Assembly (NCBI RefSeq): GCF_030758975.1
Contig: NZ_CP132359.1
Span: 1,690,811-1,754,810, forward strand
DNA length: 64,000 nt
Reading direction: 5' to 3'
Source of the DNA: Bosea beijingensis
GTDB lineage: Bacteria > Pseudomonadota > Alphaproteobacteria > Rhizobiales > Beijerinckiaceae
Shown here one piece after another: positions 1 through 8,543 of this stretch; the first letter of the stretch is position 1; every line of letters starts with the position of its first letter. Below the pieces are notes generated by a model. It was not told the origin of the DNA, did not search any database, and saw only the letters and a program-made list of their open reading frames with translations. A program made the position numbers and the translations under genes.

Positions 1-471
1 GGCGCGGACCATGAAGGCCTTGGCGGCGCCGCCTTCCTCGGCCGGGCAGCCATAGTAGCGCACGCGACCGGGAATCTTGTTCTCGGCGAGCCACTCCTTC
101 ATCGCCACCGCAGCGAGCATGGCGGCCGAGCCGAGCAGGTTATGGCCGCAGCCATGGCCGTGGCCGTTGCTCTCGATTTCCTTGTGCTCGGAGGCGCCGG
201 CTTCCTGCGACAGGCCGGGCAGGGCGTCATATTCGCCGAGGAAGGCGATGACCGGGCCGCCTTCGCCGGCCTCGCCGATCACCGCGGTCGGGATATCGGC
301 GACATTCTCGGTGATCTTGAAGCCCTGGTGCTTCAGCTCTGCGATATGCTCGGCGACCGAGCGCTTCTCGGTGTAGCACACCTCCGGCATGCCCCAGACC
401 CGGTCGGAGAGCGCGATCAGGCGCTCCTTGTTCGCATCGACATGCCGCCAGAGATCGTTTCGATTGTCCAT
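1..471 (-). CDS. M20 family metallo-amidohydrolase (AbgB-like), 3' end outside the window
   Basis: The frame is open from an ATG at 471 to the left window edge, giving the first 157 residues. The readable part has the M20 hallmarks: GEYDALPG near residue 83 and the metal-binding stretch HGHGCGHNLLG near residues 104-114. Members of this group hydrolyse amide bonds in compounds such as aminobenzoyl-glutamate or N-acyl amino acids, using a two-metal centre. The start is supported by a purine-rich GGCGGA a few bases upstream. It lies 166 bases downstream of cueR on the same strand, but nothing links it to copper. The substrate cannot be read from the fragment. Confidence 0.85.
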   Translation of the reverse strand, partial: MDNRNDLWRHVDANKERLIALSDRVWGMPEVCYTEKRSVAEHIAELKHQGFKITENVADIPTAVIGEAGEGGPVIAFLGEYDALPGLSQEAGASEHKEIESNGHGHGCGHNLLGSAAMLAAVAMKEWLAENKIPGRVRYYGCPAEEGGAAKAFMVRA

Positions 472-637
472 TGTCGTTCCGCCTGGAGAACGCCTGGGCG
501 CTCCCCGTCTTTTGTTGAGAGGCGGATTCTCCGGCAGGGCCGATGCAGCCGGGCCGGACCCGCCTCTGGTGGGCGGTGGCATATGAGCAATCTCGGCCGG
601 CCCCGTCCAGACATTCAGCGCATGGCGGAGCAGCGTC

Positions 638-1048
638 TCAGGCTTTGGCCCGCGCTGTCGGCGTAGCGGCGAAATCGGCAAGGATCGGGCAATCCGGCCG
701 GTGGTCGCCATGGCAATGCGTCGCCAGATGCCGCAGCGTGTCGGCCATGGCCTTGAGTTCGGCCGCCTTTTCCTCGAGTTCGCGCACATGCGCCATGGCG
801 AGGTTCTTCACATCGGCGCTGGCCCGGCTCTTGTCGCGCCAGAGCGCCAGCAATTCGCGGGTTTCCTCCAAGGAGAAGCCGAGATCGCGCGAGCGGCGCA
901 CGAAGCGCAGCGTATGCACGTCGTCATCGGCATAGACCCGGTATTGCGCGGCCGTGCGGGCCGGCGCAGTGATCAGGCCGATGCTCTCGTAATAGCGGAT
1001 CATCTTGGCGCTGACGCCGGAGCGGGTTGCGGCTTCGCCGATATTCAT
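638..1048 (-). CDS. cueR: Copper-responsive MerR-family regulator CueR/HmrR
   Basis: 136 residues. A MerR winged helix (MNIGEAATRSGVSAKMIRYY, residues 1-20) is followed by a long dimerisation helix (about 80-108) and a C-terminal metal loop whose cysteines fall at residues 112 and 120, the same numbering as the Cu(I)-binding pair in E. coli CueR. It should sense monovalent copper and activate copA. The longer frame from 1066 contains the ribosome-binding site, so I chose the ATG at 1048, which has AGGAGGT five bases upstream. It starts one base after the copA stop, so the two are probably co-transcribed and cueR is autoregulated through the copA promoter. Confidence 0.9.
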   Translation of the reverse strand: MNIGEAATRSGVSAKMIRYYESIGLITAPARTAAQYRVYADDDVHTLRFVRRSRDLGFSLEETRELLALWRDKSRASADVKNLAMAHVRELEEKAAELKAMADTLRHLATHCHGDHRPDCPILADFAATPTARAKA

Positions 1049-1049
1049 C

Positions 1050-3554
1050 TCAGACCTCCTGTCCATGCGAAGCCGGAACCTGGAAGCGCTTCAACCTGAG
1101 CGCATTGCTGACGACGCTGACGCTCGACAGCGCCATGGCGAGCCCGGCGAAGACCGGCGAGAGCAGGATGCCGAAAGTCGGATAGAGCACGCCGGCCGCC
1201 ACCGGGATCAGCAAGGCGTTGTAGCCGAAGGCCCAGGCGAGATTCTGGCGGATATTGGCGATCACCGCCTGCGACAGCGCGATGGCGCGGGGCACGCCCA
1301 TCACATCGCCGGACATCAGCACGACATCGGCGCTTTCGATCGCGATATCCGTGCCGGTGCCGATGGCGATGCCGACATCGGCCTGAGCCAGCGCCGGCGC
1401 ATCGTTGATGCCGTCGCCGACGAAGGCGACCTTGGCGCCGCGGCCCTGCAGGCGCTTCACCACCTCGGCCTTGTCGGTCGGCAGCACCTCGGCCCAGACC
1501 TCGTCGATGCCGAGGCCCCGCGCGACCGCTTCCGCCGTGCGCCGGTCGTCGCCGGTCACCATCGCGACCTTGAGGCCGAGCTTGTGCAGGGCTGCGATGG
1601 CCGCAGGCGTGGTCTGTTTTACCGCGTCGGCGACAGCGATGACAGCGGCGATTTTCCCGTCGATTGCGGCATACAGAGGGGTCTTTCCGGCCTCGGCCAG
1701 CGTCCTGGCGCGGGCGGCGAAGGGCGCGATGTCGAGCTTCGCTTCTTCCATCAGCCGATGGCCGCCGATCGCGACCTTGCGCCCATCGACCGTCGCGGTG
1801 ACGCCGCGGCCGGGATCGCTGGCGAATTCGGCCGGCTCGGCGAGGGCGAGGTTCCGCGCCTTGGCGGCCGCGACCAGCGCCAGTGCCAGTGGATGTTCGG
1901 AGCGGTTCTCGGCTGAGCCGACGAGGCGCAGCACGTCGTCAGCCGCGAAGCCGTTCGCCGGCTCGATATCGGTGAGCTCGGGCTTGCCCTTGGTCAGCGT
2001 GCCCGTCTTGTCGAGCGCGACGATCTGGACGTCCTTGAGCGCTTGCAAGGCGTCGCCCTGACGGAACAGGATGCCGAGCTCGGCGCCCCTGCCAGTGCCG
2101 ACCATGATCGAGGTGGGGGTGGCCAGGCCCATGGCGCAGGGGCAGGCGATGATCAGCAGCGCGACGGCATTGACCAGCGCATGCGACAGGGCCGGGCTGG
2201 GGCCGAAGATCAGCCAGACGGCGAAGGTCAGCAACGCCAGCACGATCACGACCGGGACGAACCAGAGCGTGACGCGGTCGACCAGTGCCTGGATCGGCAG
2301 CTTGGCGCCTTGGGCGGCCTGCACGGTCCGCACGATCTGGGCGAGCAGCGTGTCGGCGCCGACCTTCCGCGCGGTGAAGCGCAGCGCCCCGGAGCCGTTG
2401 ACGGTGCCGCCGGTGACGGTGCTGCCGGTCTCCTTGCGGACGGGAGCAGGCTCGCCGGTGATCATCGATTCATCGACGAAGGAGGTGCCGTCGGTGACCT
2501 CGCCATCGACCGGGACGCGCTCGCCGGGCCTGAGGATGACGATGTCGCCGGGGCGGACGCTGTCGACGGCGATGTCGCTCTCAGTGCCGTCACGCAGCAC
2601 GCGGGCGGTCTTGGGCTGGAGCGCGATCAGGCTGCGGATGGCGGCGCCGGTCCGGCCCTTGGCGCGGGTCTCGAACCAGCGCCCGAGCAGGATCAGCGTC
2701 ACGATCACCGCGCCGGATTCGAAATAGGTGCCCTCCGTGCCCGCCGGCATCAGGTCCGGCAGGAAGGTCGCGACGCTCGAATAGAGATAGGCCGCGCCAG
2801 TGCCGAGCATGACCAGCGAGTTCATGTCGGGTGCCAGCCGCAGCAGCGCCGGGAAGCCCTTGCGCAGGAAGACGAGGCCGGGCCCGAACTGGACGATGGT
2901 CGCCAGCGCGAAGGAGAAGACGCGCACATTCCACTCGCCGAAAGTGCCGGCGAGCCAGTGGTGCAGGGAGGGAAACATGTGGCTGCCCATCTCGACGACG
3001 AGCAGCGGCAGCGTCAGCAGGCCGGCGACGAGCACCGAGCGCAGCAGCTTGCCCTGCTCCTCGTCTTTGGCAGCCTGCCGGCGTATGTCGGCCTCGCCAT
3101 CGGCCGCGACGATCGGGCTCGCTTCGTAGCCGGCGCCGGCCACGGCCTTCGTCAGGGCCGGGATGATCTCGTTGCCGGCGAGCGTCTTCACACTGGCGCG
3201 CTCGGTCGCGAGGTTCACGGTCGCCTCGACCACGCCCGGCACGGCGCGAAGCGCCTTCTCGACATGGCCGACGCAGGAGGCGCAGGTCATGCCCGAGACC
3301 GACAACTCGATCGTGTTCTCGACCGGAGTGTAGCCGCTCTGGCGCACCGCCGCACCGATCTGGCCGAGGTCGGTGCCGCCCTTGGCGAAGCTGACATGCG
3401 CCCGCTCGGTCGCGAGATTGACCGAGACCGCATCGACGCCCGGCACCGCCGCGATGGCGCGCTCGACATGGGCGACGCAGCTCGCGCAGGTCATGCCCTC
3501 GACGCCCAGATCGAGGGTTTCGAGGTCGTTCCTGCTCCTGTCGATGACCGTCAT
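1050..3554 (-). CDS. copA: Copper-translocating P1B-type ATPase CopA
   Basis: 834 residues from the chosen start. Two heavy-metal-associated domains each carry GMTCASC (residues 20-26 and 88-94). After the membrane region come the actuator motif TGEP (366-369), the CPC ion-binding motif (471-473), the phosphorylation motif DKTGTLT (515-521), SEHPLA (552-557) and GDGINDAP (713-720). This is the inner-membrane pump that exports Cu(I) from the cytoplasm. The reading frame extends up to an ATG at 3602, but that codon lies inside the MerR-type promoter and would not be transcribed. The ATG at 3554 has AAGGAG seven bases upstream and is preferred. cueR follows directly. Confidence 0.95.
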   Translation of the reverse strand: MTVIDRSRNDLETLDLGVEGMTCASCVAHVERAIAAVPGVDAVSVNLATERAHVSFAKGGTDLGQIGAAVRQSGYTPVENTIELSVSGMTCASCVGHVEKALRAVPGVVEATVNLATERASVKTLAGNEIIPALTKAVAGAGYEASPIVAADGEADIRRQAAKDEEQGKLLRSVLVAGLLTLPLLVVEMGSHMFPSLHHWLAGTFGEWNVRVFSFALATIVQFGPGLVFLRKGFPALLRLAPDMNSLVMLGTGAAYLYSSVATFLPDLMPAGTEGTYFESGAVIVTLILLGRWFETRAKGRTGAAIRSLIALQPKTARVLRDGTESDIAVDSVRPGDIVILRPGERVPVDGEVTDGTSFVDESMITGEPAPVRKETGSTVTGGTVNGSGALRFTARKVGADTLLAQIVRTVQAAQGAKLPIQALVDRVTLWFVPVVIVLALLTFAVWLIFGPSPALSHALVNAVALLIIACPCAMGLATPTSIMVGTGRGAELGILFRQGDALQALKDVQIVALDKTGTLTKGKPELTDIEPANGFAADDVLRLVGSAENRSEHPLALALVAAAKARNLALAEPAEFASDPGRGVTATVDGRKVAIGGHRLMEEAKLDIAPFAARARTLAEAGKTPLYAAIDGKIAAVIAVADAVKQTTPAAIAALHKLGLKVAMVTGDDRRTAEAVARGLGIDEVWAEVLPTDKAEVVKRLQGRGAKVAFVGDGINDAPALAQADVGIAIGTGTDIAIESADVVLMSGDVMGVPRAIALSQAVIANIRQNLAWAFGYNALLIPVAAGVLYPTFGILLSPVFAGLAMALSSVSVVSNALRLKRFQVPASHGQEV

Positions 3555-3582
3555 CGCCGTCTCCTTCATGGTGATGACAGGC

Positions 3583-3613
3583 GATATAAGGTTTCCCATC
3601 ATGGGAAGGTCAA
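3583..3613 (-). promoter_or_regulatory. MerR/CueR-type promoter-operator of copA-cueR
   Basis: On the minus strand a -35 TTGACC (3608-3613) and a -10 TATATC (3583-3588) are separated by a 19-base spacer. The spacer contains the dyad CTTCCC/GGGAA. The over-long 19-bp spacer with an internal dyad is the signature of promoters activated by MerR-family twisting, and it resembles the E. coli copA operator. It also falls across the upstream in-frame ATG of copA, which settles the start codon. Confidence 0.85.
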
Positions 3614-3656
3614 GGTTTGCTCTATGACTTTTTTGGAAGGTTGTGCAGCGGCCGGT

Positions 3657-4751
3657 TCAGGGCATCTCGACCGAGACGCTCTTGATCACCGCATGGATCG
3701 GCTTGCCGGGCGCCAATCCGAGCAGGGCGACGGATTTTGCCGTCAGGCGCGCCGCTAGCTTCGCCTCGCCGCAGGCGACGAGCAGATGCACCGTGCTGCC
3801 GCCGGCACCGCTGCGTTCGCCGATCTCGGAGACTGTTCCCGAGAGTACGTTGAGCGCGCTGATCTCCGCTGGCTGGCCGAGGCTGAGCATCACGTCGCTG
3901 GCGAGTATGCGGATCTTGATGCGTTGACCTTGCCGCAGCGTGCCGCGTGCAATTGTCAGGGGGCCGACTGGCGTCGAGAGCCGCGCCAATCCGAAGGCTT
4001 CCTCGAAGCCGGCGACCTCGGCGGATAGCAGCGTACTCGCTTCCGGCGCTCCGGGGCGGGCCGCCAGATCGGGCCGGGACAGAATGTCCGCGGTGGGGCC
4101 ACAAGCCGCGACGCGCCCGTTCTCGACCATGGCGACGGTGGTGGCGAGGCGCGCGACCTCCGCCAGCGCATGCGAGACATAGACGATCGGGATGCCCACC
4201 TCGTCGCGCAGACGCTCGATATGCGGGAGTATCTCGGCCTTGCGGGCGTCGTCGAGCGCTGCCAGCGGTTCGTCCATCAAGAGCAGGCGCGGCTGTGCCA
4301 GCAGGGCGCGGCCGATGGCGACGCGCTGCTTCTCGCCGCCGGAAAGGCCGCCCGGTCTCCGGTGCAGCAGATGGCCGATGCCGAGCAGTTCCAGCACCTT
4401 GTCGAGCTCGGCCGGCTTGCGCTGCGCGCGCGGCACGAACCAGTGCCCGTAGAGCAGGTTCTGCCGCACGGTCAGATGCGGAAACAGCCGCGCCTCCTGA
4501 AAGACATAGCCGATGCGCCGGCGATGCTTCGGCAGGAAGACGCCGCGTCTGGTGTCGACCAGCGTTTCGCCATCGACGCGGACATGGCCGGAATCGGGGC
4601 GGATCAGCCCGCCGATGACATTGACCAGCGAGGTCTTTCCGGAACCAGAGCTGCCGAACAGGGCGGTCAGGCGTCCGTCCGAGGTGAAGCTCGAATCGAG
4701 CGTGAACTCGCCGAGCCTGTGGCGGACGGCGATGTCGAGGACATCAGTCAT
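3657..4751 (-). CDS. modC: Molybdate ABC transporter ATP-binding protein ModC
   Basis: 364 residues. Walker A GSSGSGKT (33-40), signature LSGGE (136-140) and Walker B LLLMDE (156-161) are intact. The C-terminal third, from about residue 290, is a molybdate-binding Mop/TOBE domain (residues around SALNVLSGTVSEI), which distinguishes ModC from generic ABC ATPases. It powers periplasmic-protein-dependent molybdate import. The start overlaps the modB stop by four bases (ATGA), so the two are translationally coupled. It is the last gene of the modABC operon and ends about 45 bases before the copA promoter. Confidence 0.95.
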   Translation of the reverse strand: MTDVLDIAVRHRLGEFTLDSSFTSDGRLTALFGSSGSGKTSLVNVIGGLIRPDSGHVRVDGETLVDTRRGVFLPKHRRRIGYVFQEARLFPHLTVRQNLLYGHWFVPRAQRKPAELDKVLELLGIGHLLHRRPGGLSGGEKQRVAIGRALLAQPRLLLMDEPLAALDDARKAEILPHIERLRDEVGIPIVYVSHALAEVARLATTVAMVENGRVAACGPTADILSRPDLAARPGAPEASTLLSAEVAGFEEAFGLARLSTPVGPLTIARGTLRQGQRIKIRILASDVMLSLGQPAEISALNVLSGTVSEIGERSGAGGSTVHLLVACGEAKLAARLTAKSVALLGLAPGKPIHAVIKSVSVEMP

Positions 4752-5452
4752 TCGACGGCGATCCGGCGGCCGACGATGCGGGCCATCAACTCGGAGAGAA
4801 AGAGCGCGGCGACGGAAATCACGATCGAGATCAGCGTCAGGCGCATCGCGCCGGCATCGCCGCCCGGAACCTGCGTGAATGTATAGATCGCCGAGGGCAA
4901 GGTCTGCGTCTCACCGGGGATGTTGGAGACGAAGGTGATCGTCGCGCCGAATTCGCCCATCGCCTTGGCGAAGCACAGGATCATGCCGGCGATGATGCCG
5001 GGCAGGCATAGCGGCAAGGTGACGGTCAGGAAGACCCAGATCGGGCTTGCACCCAGCGTGCCGGCAGCGGATTCGAGCTTGCGGTCGACCGCCTCGATCG
5101 AGAGCCGGATGGCACGAACCATCAAGGGGAAGCCCATCACCGCGCAGGCGAGCGCCGCGCCGGTCCAGCGGAACGAGAGCACGATCCCGAACCAGTCATA
5201 GAGGAATTCGCCGATCGGCCCGCGCCGGCCGAAGCCGACCAGCAGCAGATAGCCCGTCACCACCGGCGGCAGGATCAGCGGCATATGGACGATGGCGTCG
5301 AGCAGGGACTTGCCCCAGAAACGCCCGCGCGCCAGCAGCAAGCCAACTGCGAGCCCCAGCGGGAGGCTCGCGATCATGGCGGTCGTTGCGACGATGAGGC
5401 TGAGCCTCACCGCCGTCCATTCTTCAGGCGAAAGCGTAAGCCAGTCGGTCAC
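4748..5452 (-). CDS. modB: Molybdate ABC transporter permease ModB
   Basis: 234 residues with five to six hydrophobic segments. The cytoplasmic loop EAA-type motif (around AAGTLGASPIWVFLTVTLPLCLPGI) is typical of a binding-protein-dependent permease. The N-terminal MTDWLTLSPEEWTAVRLSL matches ModB proteins. It forms the membrane channel with ModC. It lies ten bases after modA and overlaps modC by four bases, so one transcript is likely. Confidence 0.95.
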   Translation of the reverse strand: MTDWLTLSPEEWTAVRLSLIVATTAMIASLPLGLAVGLLLARGRFWGKSLLDAIVHMPLILPPVVTGYLLLVGFGRRGPIGEFLYDWFGIVLSFRWTGAALACAVMGFPLMVRAIRLSIEAVDRKLESAAGTLGASPIWVFLTVTLPLCLPGIIAGMILCFAKAMGEFGATITFVSNIPGETQTLPSAIYTFTQVPGGDAGAMRLTLISIVISVAALFLSELMARIVGRRIAVE

Positions 5453-5462
5453 GAAGCGGCGA

Positions 5463-6266
5463 TCACGAAGAGCTGGCAGCCTTGTTGAGCACCGTGAATC
5501 CCTGCTTCTCGAAGACCGGCTTGGCGGCCGGGCTGCGCAGATAGGTCAGGAAGGCCTGCGCATCGGGATTGGCCGAGTCCTTGGTGACAGCGACCGGATA
5601 GACGATCGGTGGATGCGAATCCTCCGGGAAGGTCGCGACGACCTTGACCTGCGGGTCGGCGGCGGCGTCGGTCGCATAGACGATGCCGAGCGGGGCCTCG
5701 CCGCGCGAGACCAGCAGCAGCGCAGCGCGGACATTGTCGGCCTGCGCGATCTTGTCCTTGATCTTGTCCCAAGCGCCGAGCTTCTCCAGCGCGGCCTTGC
5801 CGTATTTGCCGGCCGGGACGGAATCGACATTGCCCATGGCGAGGCGGCCGGCCCCGACCGCGCCCGCGACATCGACGCCGGGCTTGAGGTCGAGCTTGGC
5901 GGTCGAATCCTTGCCGGCGACCAGCACGATGCGGTTGGCGAGCAGGCTGACGCGGGTATCCGGCTTGATCAGGCCCTTGTTCGCCGCATAGTCCATCCAG
6001 TCGAGATCGGCCGAGACGAAGAGGTCGGCCGGGGCGCCGTTCTCGAGCTGCTTCGCCAGCGTGTTGCTGGCGGCGTAGGAGATCTTCGGCGCGGGCTTGC
6101 CGCTCTCCTTGACCCAGTTGGCGGCAGCCTCGTCCAGCGCGTTCTTCATGCTGGCGGCGGCGAAGATGACGAGATCCTTCGTCTGGGCCTGCGCGGCATT
6201 GAAGGCAGGCGTGAAACTCACGGCAAGGGCCAGGCCCATGCCCAGCAGGGTGCGGCGCTTCAACAT
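5463..6266 (-). CDS. modA: Periplasmic molybdate-binding protein ModA
   Basis: 267 residues. A Sec signal peptide (positively charged MLKRR, a hydrophobic core, and a likely cut after AAQA near residue 27) precedes the mature start TKDLVIFAAASMKNALDEAA, which is characteristic of ModA. The protein captures molybdate or tungstate in the periplasm and delivers it to ModBC. It is the first gene of modABC, directly downstream of the ModE-like palindrome at 6288-6313. Confidence 0.95.
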   Translation of the reverse strand: MLKRRTLLGMGLALAVSFTPAFNAAQAQTKDLVIFAAASMKNALDEAAANWVKESGKPAPKISYAASNTLAKQLENGAPADLFVSADLDWMDYAANKGLIKPDTRVSLLANRIVLVAGKDSTAKLDLKPGVDVAGAVGAGRLAMGNVDSVPAGKYGKAALEKLGAWDKIKDKIAQADNVRAALLLVSRGEAPLGIVYATDAAADPQVKVVATFPEDSHPPIVYPVAVTKDSANPDAQAFLTYLRSPAAKPVFEKQGFTVLNKAASSS

Positions 6267-6287
6267 GTTGTTCCTCGCTCGAATTTC

Positions 6288-6313
6288 TCGTTGTATATCG
6301 ACGGATATAACGA
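6288..6313. promoter_or_regulatory. ModE-like operator between modABC and mop
   Basis: The left arm TCGTTGTATAT and the right arm ATATAACGA flank a short core and form an imperfect palindrome. It closely resembles the known ModE box (CG-T-TATATA, six to seven spacer bases, TATATAACG). It lies 22 bases upstream of the modA start and 71 bases upstream of mop, so one dimer could repress both directions when molybdate is abundant. No modE gene is present in the window. Confidence 0.75.
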
Positions 6314-6383
6314 TGGTTGCCGCGCGCCCGGACCCAAGTCAAGGCGCGGCGGCGGCCGTGTTGTCGCAAGGAGATGCAGAGCC

Positions 6384-6590
6384 ATGAAGATCAGCGCCCG
6401 CAACCAGCTCAAGGGTAAGATCGTCGAGATCACCAAGGGCGCGACGACGGCCCATGTCCGCATCGATATCGGCGGCGCGATCGTGACCTCCTCGATCACC
6501 AATGCGGCGGTGGACGATCTCGGGCTCACCGTCGGCAAGGAGGCCTATGCCGTGGTGAAGGCCTCCGACGTGATGATCGCGATCGACTGA
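6384..6590 (+). CDS. mop: Molybdenum-pterin/molybdate-binding protein (molbindin, Mop)
   Basis: 68 residues, the normal size for a single-domain molbindin. It begins MKISARNQLKGKIVEI and has the repeated beta pattern ending in VVKASDVMIAID that is standard for the Mop fold. These proteins form hexamers that store molybdate in the cytoplasm. The ATG at 6384 follows AAGGAG by ten bases. A longer upstream frame across modA is antisense and not used. It diverges from modABC across the ModE-like site and is followed after five bases by a TrmO-like gene. Confidence 0.92.
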   Translation: MKISARNQLKGKIVEITKGATTAHVRIDIGGAIVTSSITNAAVDDLGLTVGKEAYAVVKASDVMIAID

Positions 6591-6595
6591 CAACT

Positions 6596-7087
6596 ATGGT
6601 CCGCGAAAACGAGATCCGCGAGAAGGAGGTCGCCGTCGCGCCGCCGCAGGCGACCGATGCCGGCCTCGTCTTCATCGGCACCATCCGCACGCCCTGGACC
6701 TCGCGGCTTGTCTGCCCGCGCCAGGGCAGGGCGGACGGCCCGATCTGCCGCATCGAGCTTTTCCCGCCCTGGGACGAGGCGCTGGAGGGGATCGAGCGCT
6801 TCGAGCGCTTGGAGGTGCTCTACTGGCTGCACCAGTCGCGCCGCGATCTCGTTCGCCAGAGCCCGGCCAATAATGGCGAGACCCACGGCACCTTCGCCCT
6901 GCGCACGCCGGTCCGGCCCAACCCGATCGGCACCTCGATCGCGACGCTGGTCGCGCGGGAAGGGCGGGTGCTGCTTGTGCGCGGGCTCGACTGTCTCGAC
7001 GAGACGCCGCTTCTCGACATCAAGCCCGACCGCACGTTGTTCACACCGATTGCCCCGCCGCAGCCCGGCGATTTCGAGACAGGCTGA
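6596..7087 (+). CDS. TrmO/TsaA-family tRNA (m6t6A37) methyltransferase-like protein
   Basis: 163 residues covering one TsaA (UPF0066) domain. Recognisable motifs are GTIRTPW (28-34), the segment RRDLVRQSP, and THGTFALRTPVRPNPIG followed by LVRGLDCLDETPLLDIKPD. In E. coli TrmO this domain N6-methylates threonylcarbamoyl-adenosine at position 37 of tRNA. Some family members have no proven activity, and this one lacks the long C-terminal extension of E. coli TrmO. It sits five bases after mop and is probably co-transcribed with it, a pairing that suggests a link to molybdenum metabolism but does not prove one. Confidence 0.8.
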   Translation: MVRENEIREKEVAVAPPQATDAGLVFIGTIRTPWTSRLVCPRQGRADGPICRIELFPPWDEALEGIERFERLEVLYWLHQSRRDLVRQSPANNGETHGTFALRTPVRPNPIGTSIATLVAREGRVLLVRGLDCLDETPLLDIKPDRTLFTPIAPPQPGDFETG

Positions 7088-7099
7088 GGCAAAGCACGC

Positions 7100-7621
7100 T
7101 CACCCGTGCGGGTGTTTGTGGATCGGATCGACCCAATAGACCTCTTCCGGCTTCTCGACCGGGTCGACATCGGTGATGTTGACCACCACCGCCTCGTTGT
7201 CGGAGCGCACCAGCACGCATTGCAGCGGGTTGTCGGGGTCGGCGTTGATCTCCTGGTGCGGCACGAAGGGCGGGACGTAGATGAAGTCGCCCGGCCCGGC
7301 CTCCGCGACGAATTCAAGCCGCTCGCCCCAGCGCATCCGCGCCTTGCCGCTCACCACATAGATCACGCTTTCGAGCTCGCCATGGTGATGCACGCCGGTC
7401 TTGGCGTTGGGCTCGATCGCGACCGTACCGGCCCAGATCTTCTGGGCGCCGACGCGGGCGTGGTTGATCGCGGCCTGCCGGAACATGCCCGGCGTCTGCG
7501 CGGTGTTGGGGTCGAGCTTTTCGCCGGAGATGACGCGCACTCCGTCATGCTTCCAGCGCGGCTCGCCATCATGGCTGTGATCGTGCGGATGGTCGTGATC
7601 GTGGGAATGATCGTGGCTCAT
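7100..7621 (-). CDS. Cupin-domain protein with histidine-rich N-terminal tail
   Basis: 173 residues. The first 18 residues are a run of His and Asp (MSHDHSHDHDHPHDHSHD), a likely metal-binding or buffering tail. A cupin_2 domain follows, with motif 1 HHHGELESVIYVVSG and motif 2 GDFIYVPPFVPHQEIN. Cupins use such His/Glu clusters to hold Fe, Mn, Zn or Ni. The start at 7621 is set by GAGGAGG a few bases upstream; the longer frame from 7732 runs back into the preceding gene. It ends convergently with the TrmO-like gene and follows the sulfurtransferase gene by 31 bases. Its substrate is unknown. Confidence 0.85.
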   Translation of the reverse strand: MSHDHSHDHDHPHDHSHDGEPRWKHDGVRVISGEKLDPNTAQTPGMFRQAAINHARVGAQKIWAGTVAIEPNAKTGVHHHGELESVIYVVSGKARMRWGERLEFVAEAGPGDFIYVPPFVPHQEINADPDNPLQCVLVRSDNEAVVVNITDVDPVEKPEEVYWVDPIHKHPHG

Positions 7622-7652
7622 GGCGTCCTCCTCGCTTGCTTGCTGCGCAGGC

Positions 7653-8510
7653 TCAGCCCGTCTTCGCCGGTCCGGTCGCGATCGGCCGGTCGCTGGCGCC
7701 CCATTCGGCCCAAGACCCGTCATAGAGCGCACGCGCCGGCTTCCCGATCGTCTCCAGCGCGGTCGCGAGGATCGCGGCGGTGACGCCGGAACCGCAACTC
7801 GTGATCAGTGGCCGGTCGAGATCGGCGCCCGCCGCGGCGAAGGCGGCGGCGATGGCGGCCGAATCCTTCAGGCTGCCATCGGCGACGAGCGCGGTCGCCG
7901 GCACGTTGAGGGCGCCGGGCATATGGCCGGAGCGCACGCCGGGGCGGGGTTCCGCCGCCTCGCCGCGGAAGCGATCGGCCGGGCGGGCATCGACCACCTG
8001 GGCATTGCCGGCGGAGAGCGCCTTGGCGACATCGTCGGCGCTGGCGACGGCGGAATGGTCGAGCCGGGCGGTGAAGCTGCGGTTGGCGCGGGCGCGCGGC
8101 GGGCCATGCTCGATCGGGCGGCCCTCGCGCTCCCATTTCGGGAAGCCGCCTTCGAGGATGACGACGTCCTTGGCGCCGAAGGTGCGGAAGGTCCAGCGCA
8201 CGCGCGGCGCGGAGAACAGGCCGAGCCCGTCATAAACGACGATTCGCATGCCGTCGCCGATGCCCAGGGCACCGACGGCGGCGGCAAAGGCATCCGGCCG
8301 CGGCAGCATATGCGGCAGGTCGGAACCCGTGTCCTTCACCGCGTCGATGTCGAAATGCACGGCGCCGGGAATGCGCCGATCGGCGAATTCGGCATGCGGA
8401 TCGCGGCCATGGGCCGGCAGGTACCAGGAGGCATCGACGACGATGACATCGGGCGCGTTCAGGCGCTCGGCCAGCCACTCGGTCGAAACGAAGACGTCTT
8501 CACGGGCCAT
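7653..8510 (-). CDS. sseA: 3-mercaptopyruvate/thiosulfate sulfurtransferase (tandem rhodanese)
   Basis: 285 residues made of two rhodanese domains. The C-terminal domain carries the active loop CGSGVTA with the nucleophilic Cys at about residue 239. That loop is the CG[S/T]GVT type of mercaptopyruvate sulfurtransferases and not the CRKGVT type of thiosulfate enzymes. It transfers sulfane sulfur from 3-mercaptopyruvate to thiol acceptors or cyanide. I prefer the ATG at 8510, because AGAGGA lies seven bases before it. The ATG at 8516 is only one base after that site. Confidence 0.9.
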   Translation of the reverse strand: MAREDVFVSTEWLAERLNAPDVIVVDASWYLPAHGRDPHAEFADRRIPGAVHFDIDAVKDTGSDLPHMLPRPDAFAAAVGALGIGDGMRIVVYDGLGLFSAPRVRWTFRTFGAKDVVILEGGFPKWEREGRPIEHGPPRARANRSFTARLDHSAVASADDVAKALSAGNAQVVDARPADRFRGEAAEPRPGVRSGHMPGALNVPATALVADGSLKDSAAIAAAFAAAGADLDRPLITSCGSGVTAAILATALETIGKPARALYDGSWAEWGASDRPIATGPAKTG

Positions 8511-8543
8511 AGGCATATCCTCTGGGCATCAACTCTGGTGTTC

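Noticed and set aside
2043..3758. 571-residue plus-strand frame opposite copA
   Set aside because: Asp/Gly/Arg-rich antisense frame running over the copA promoter; no domain.
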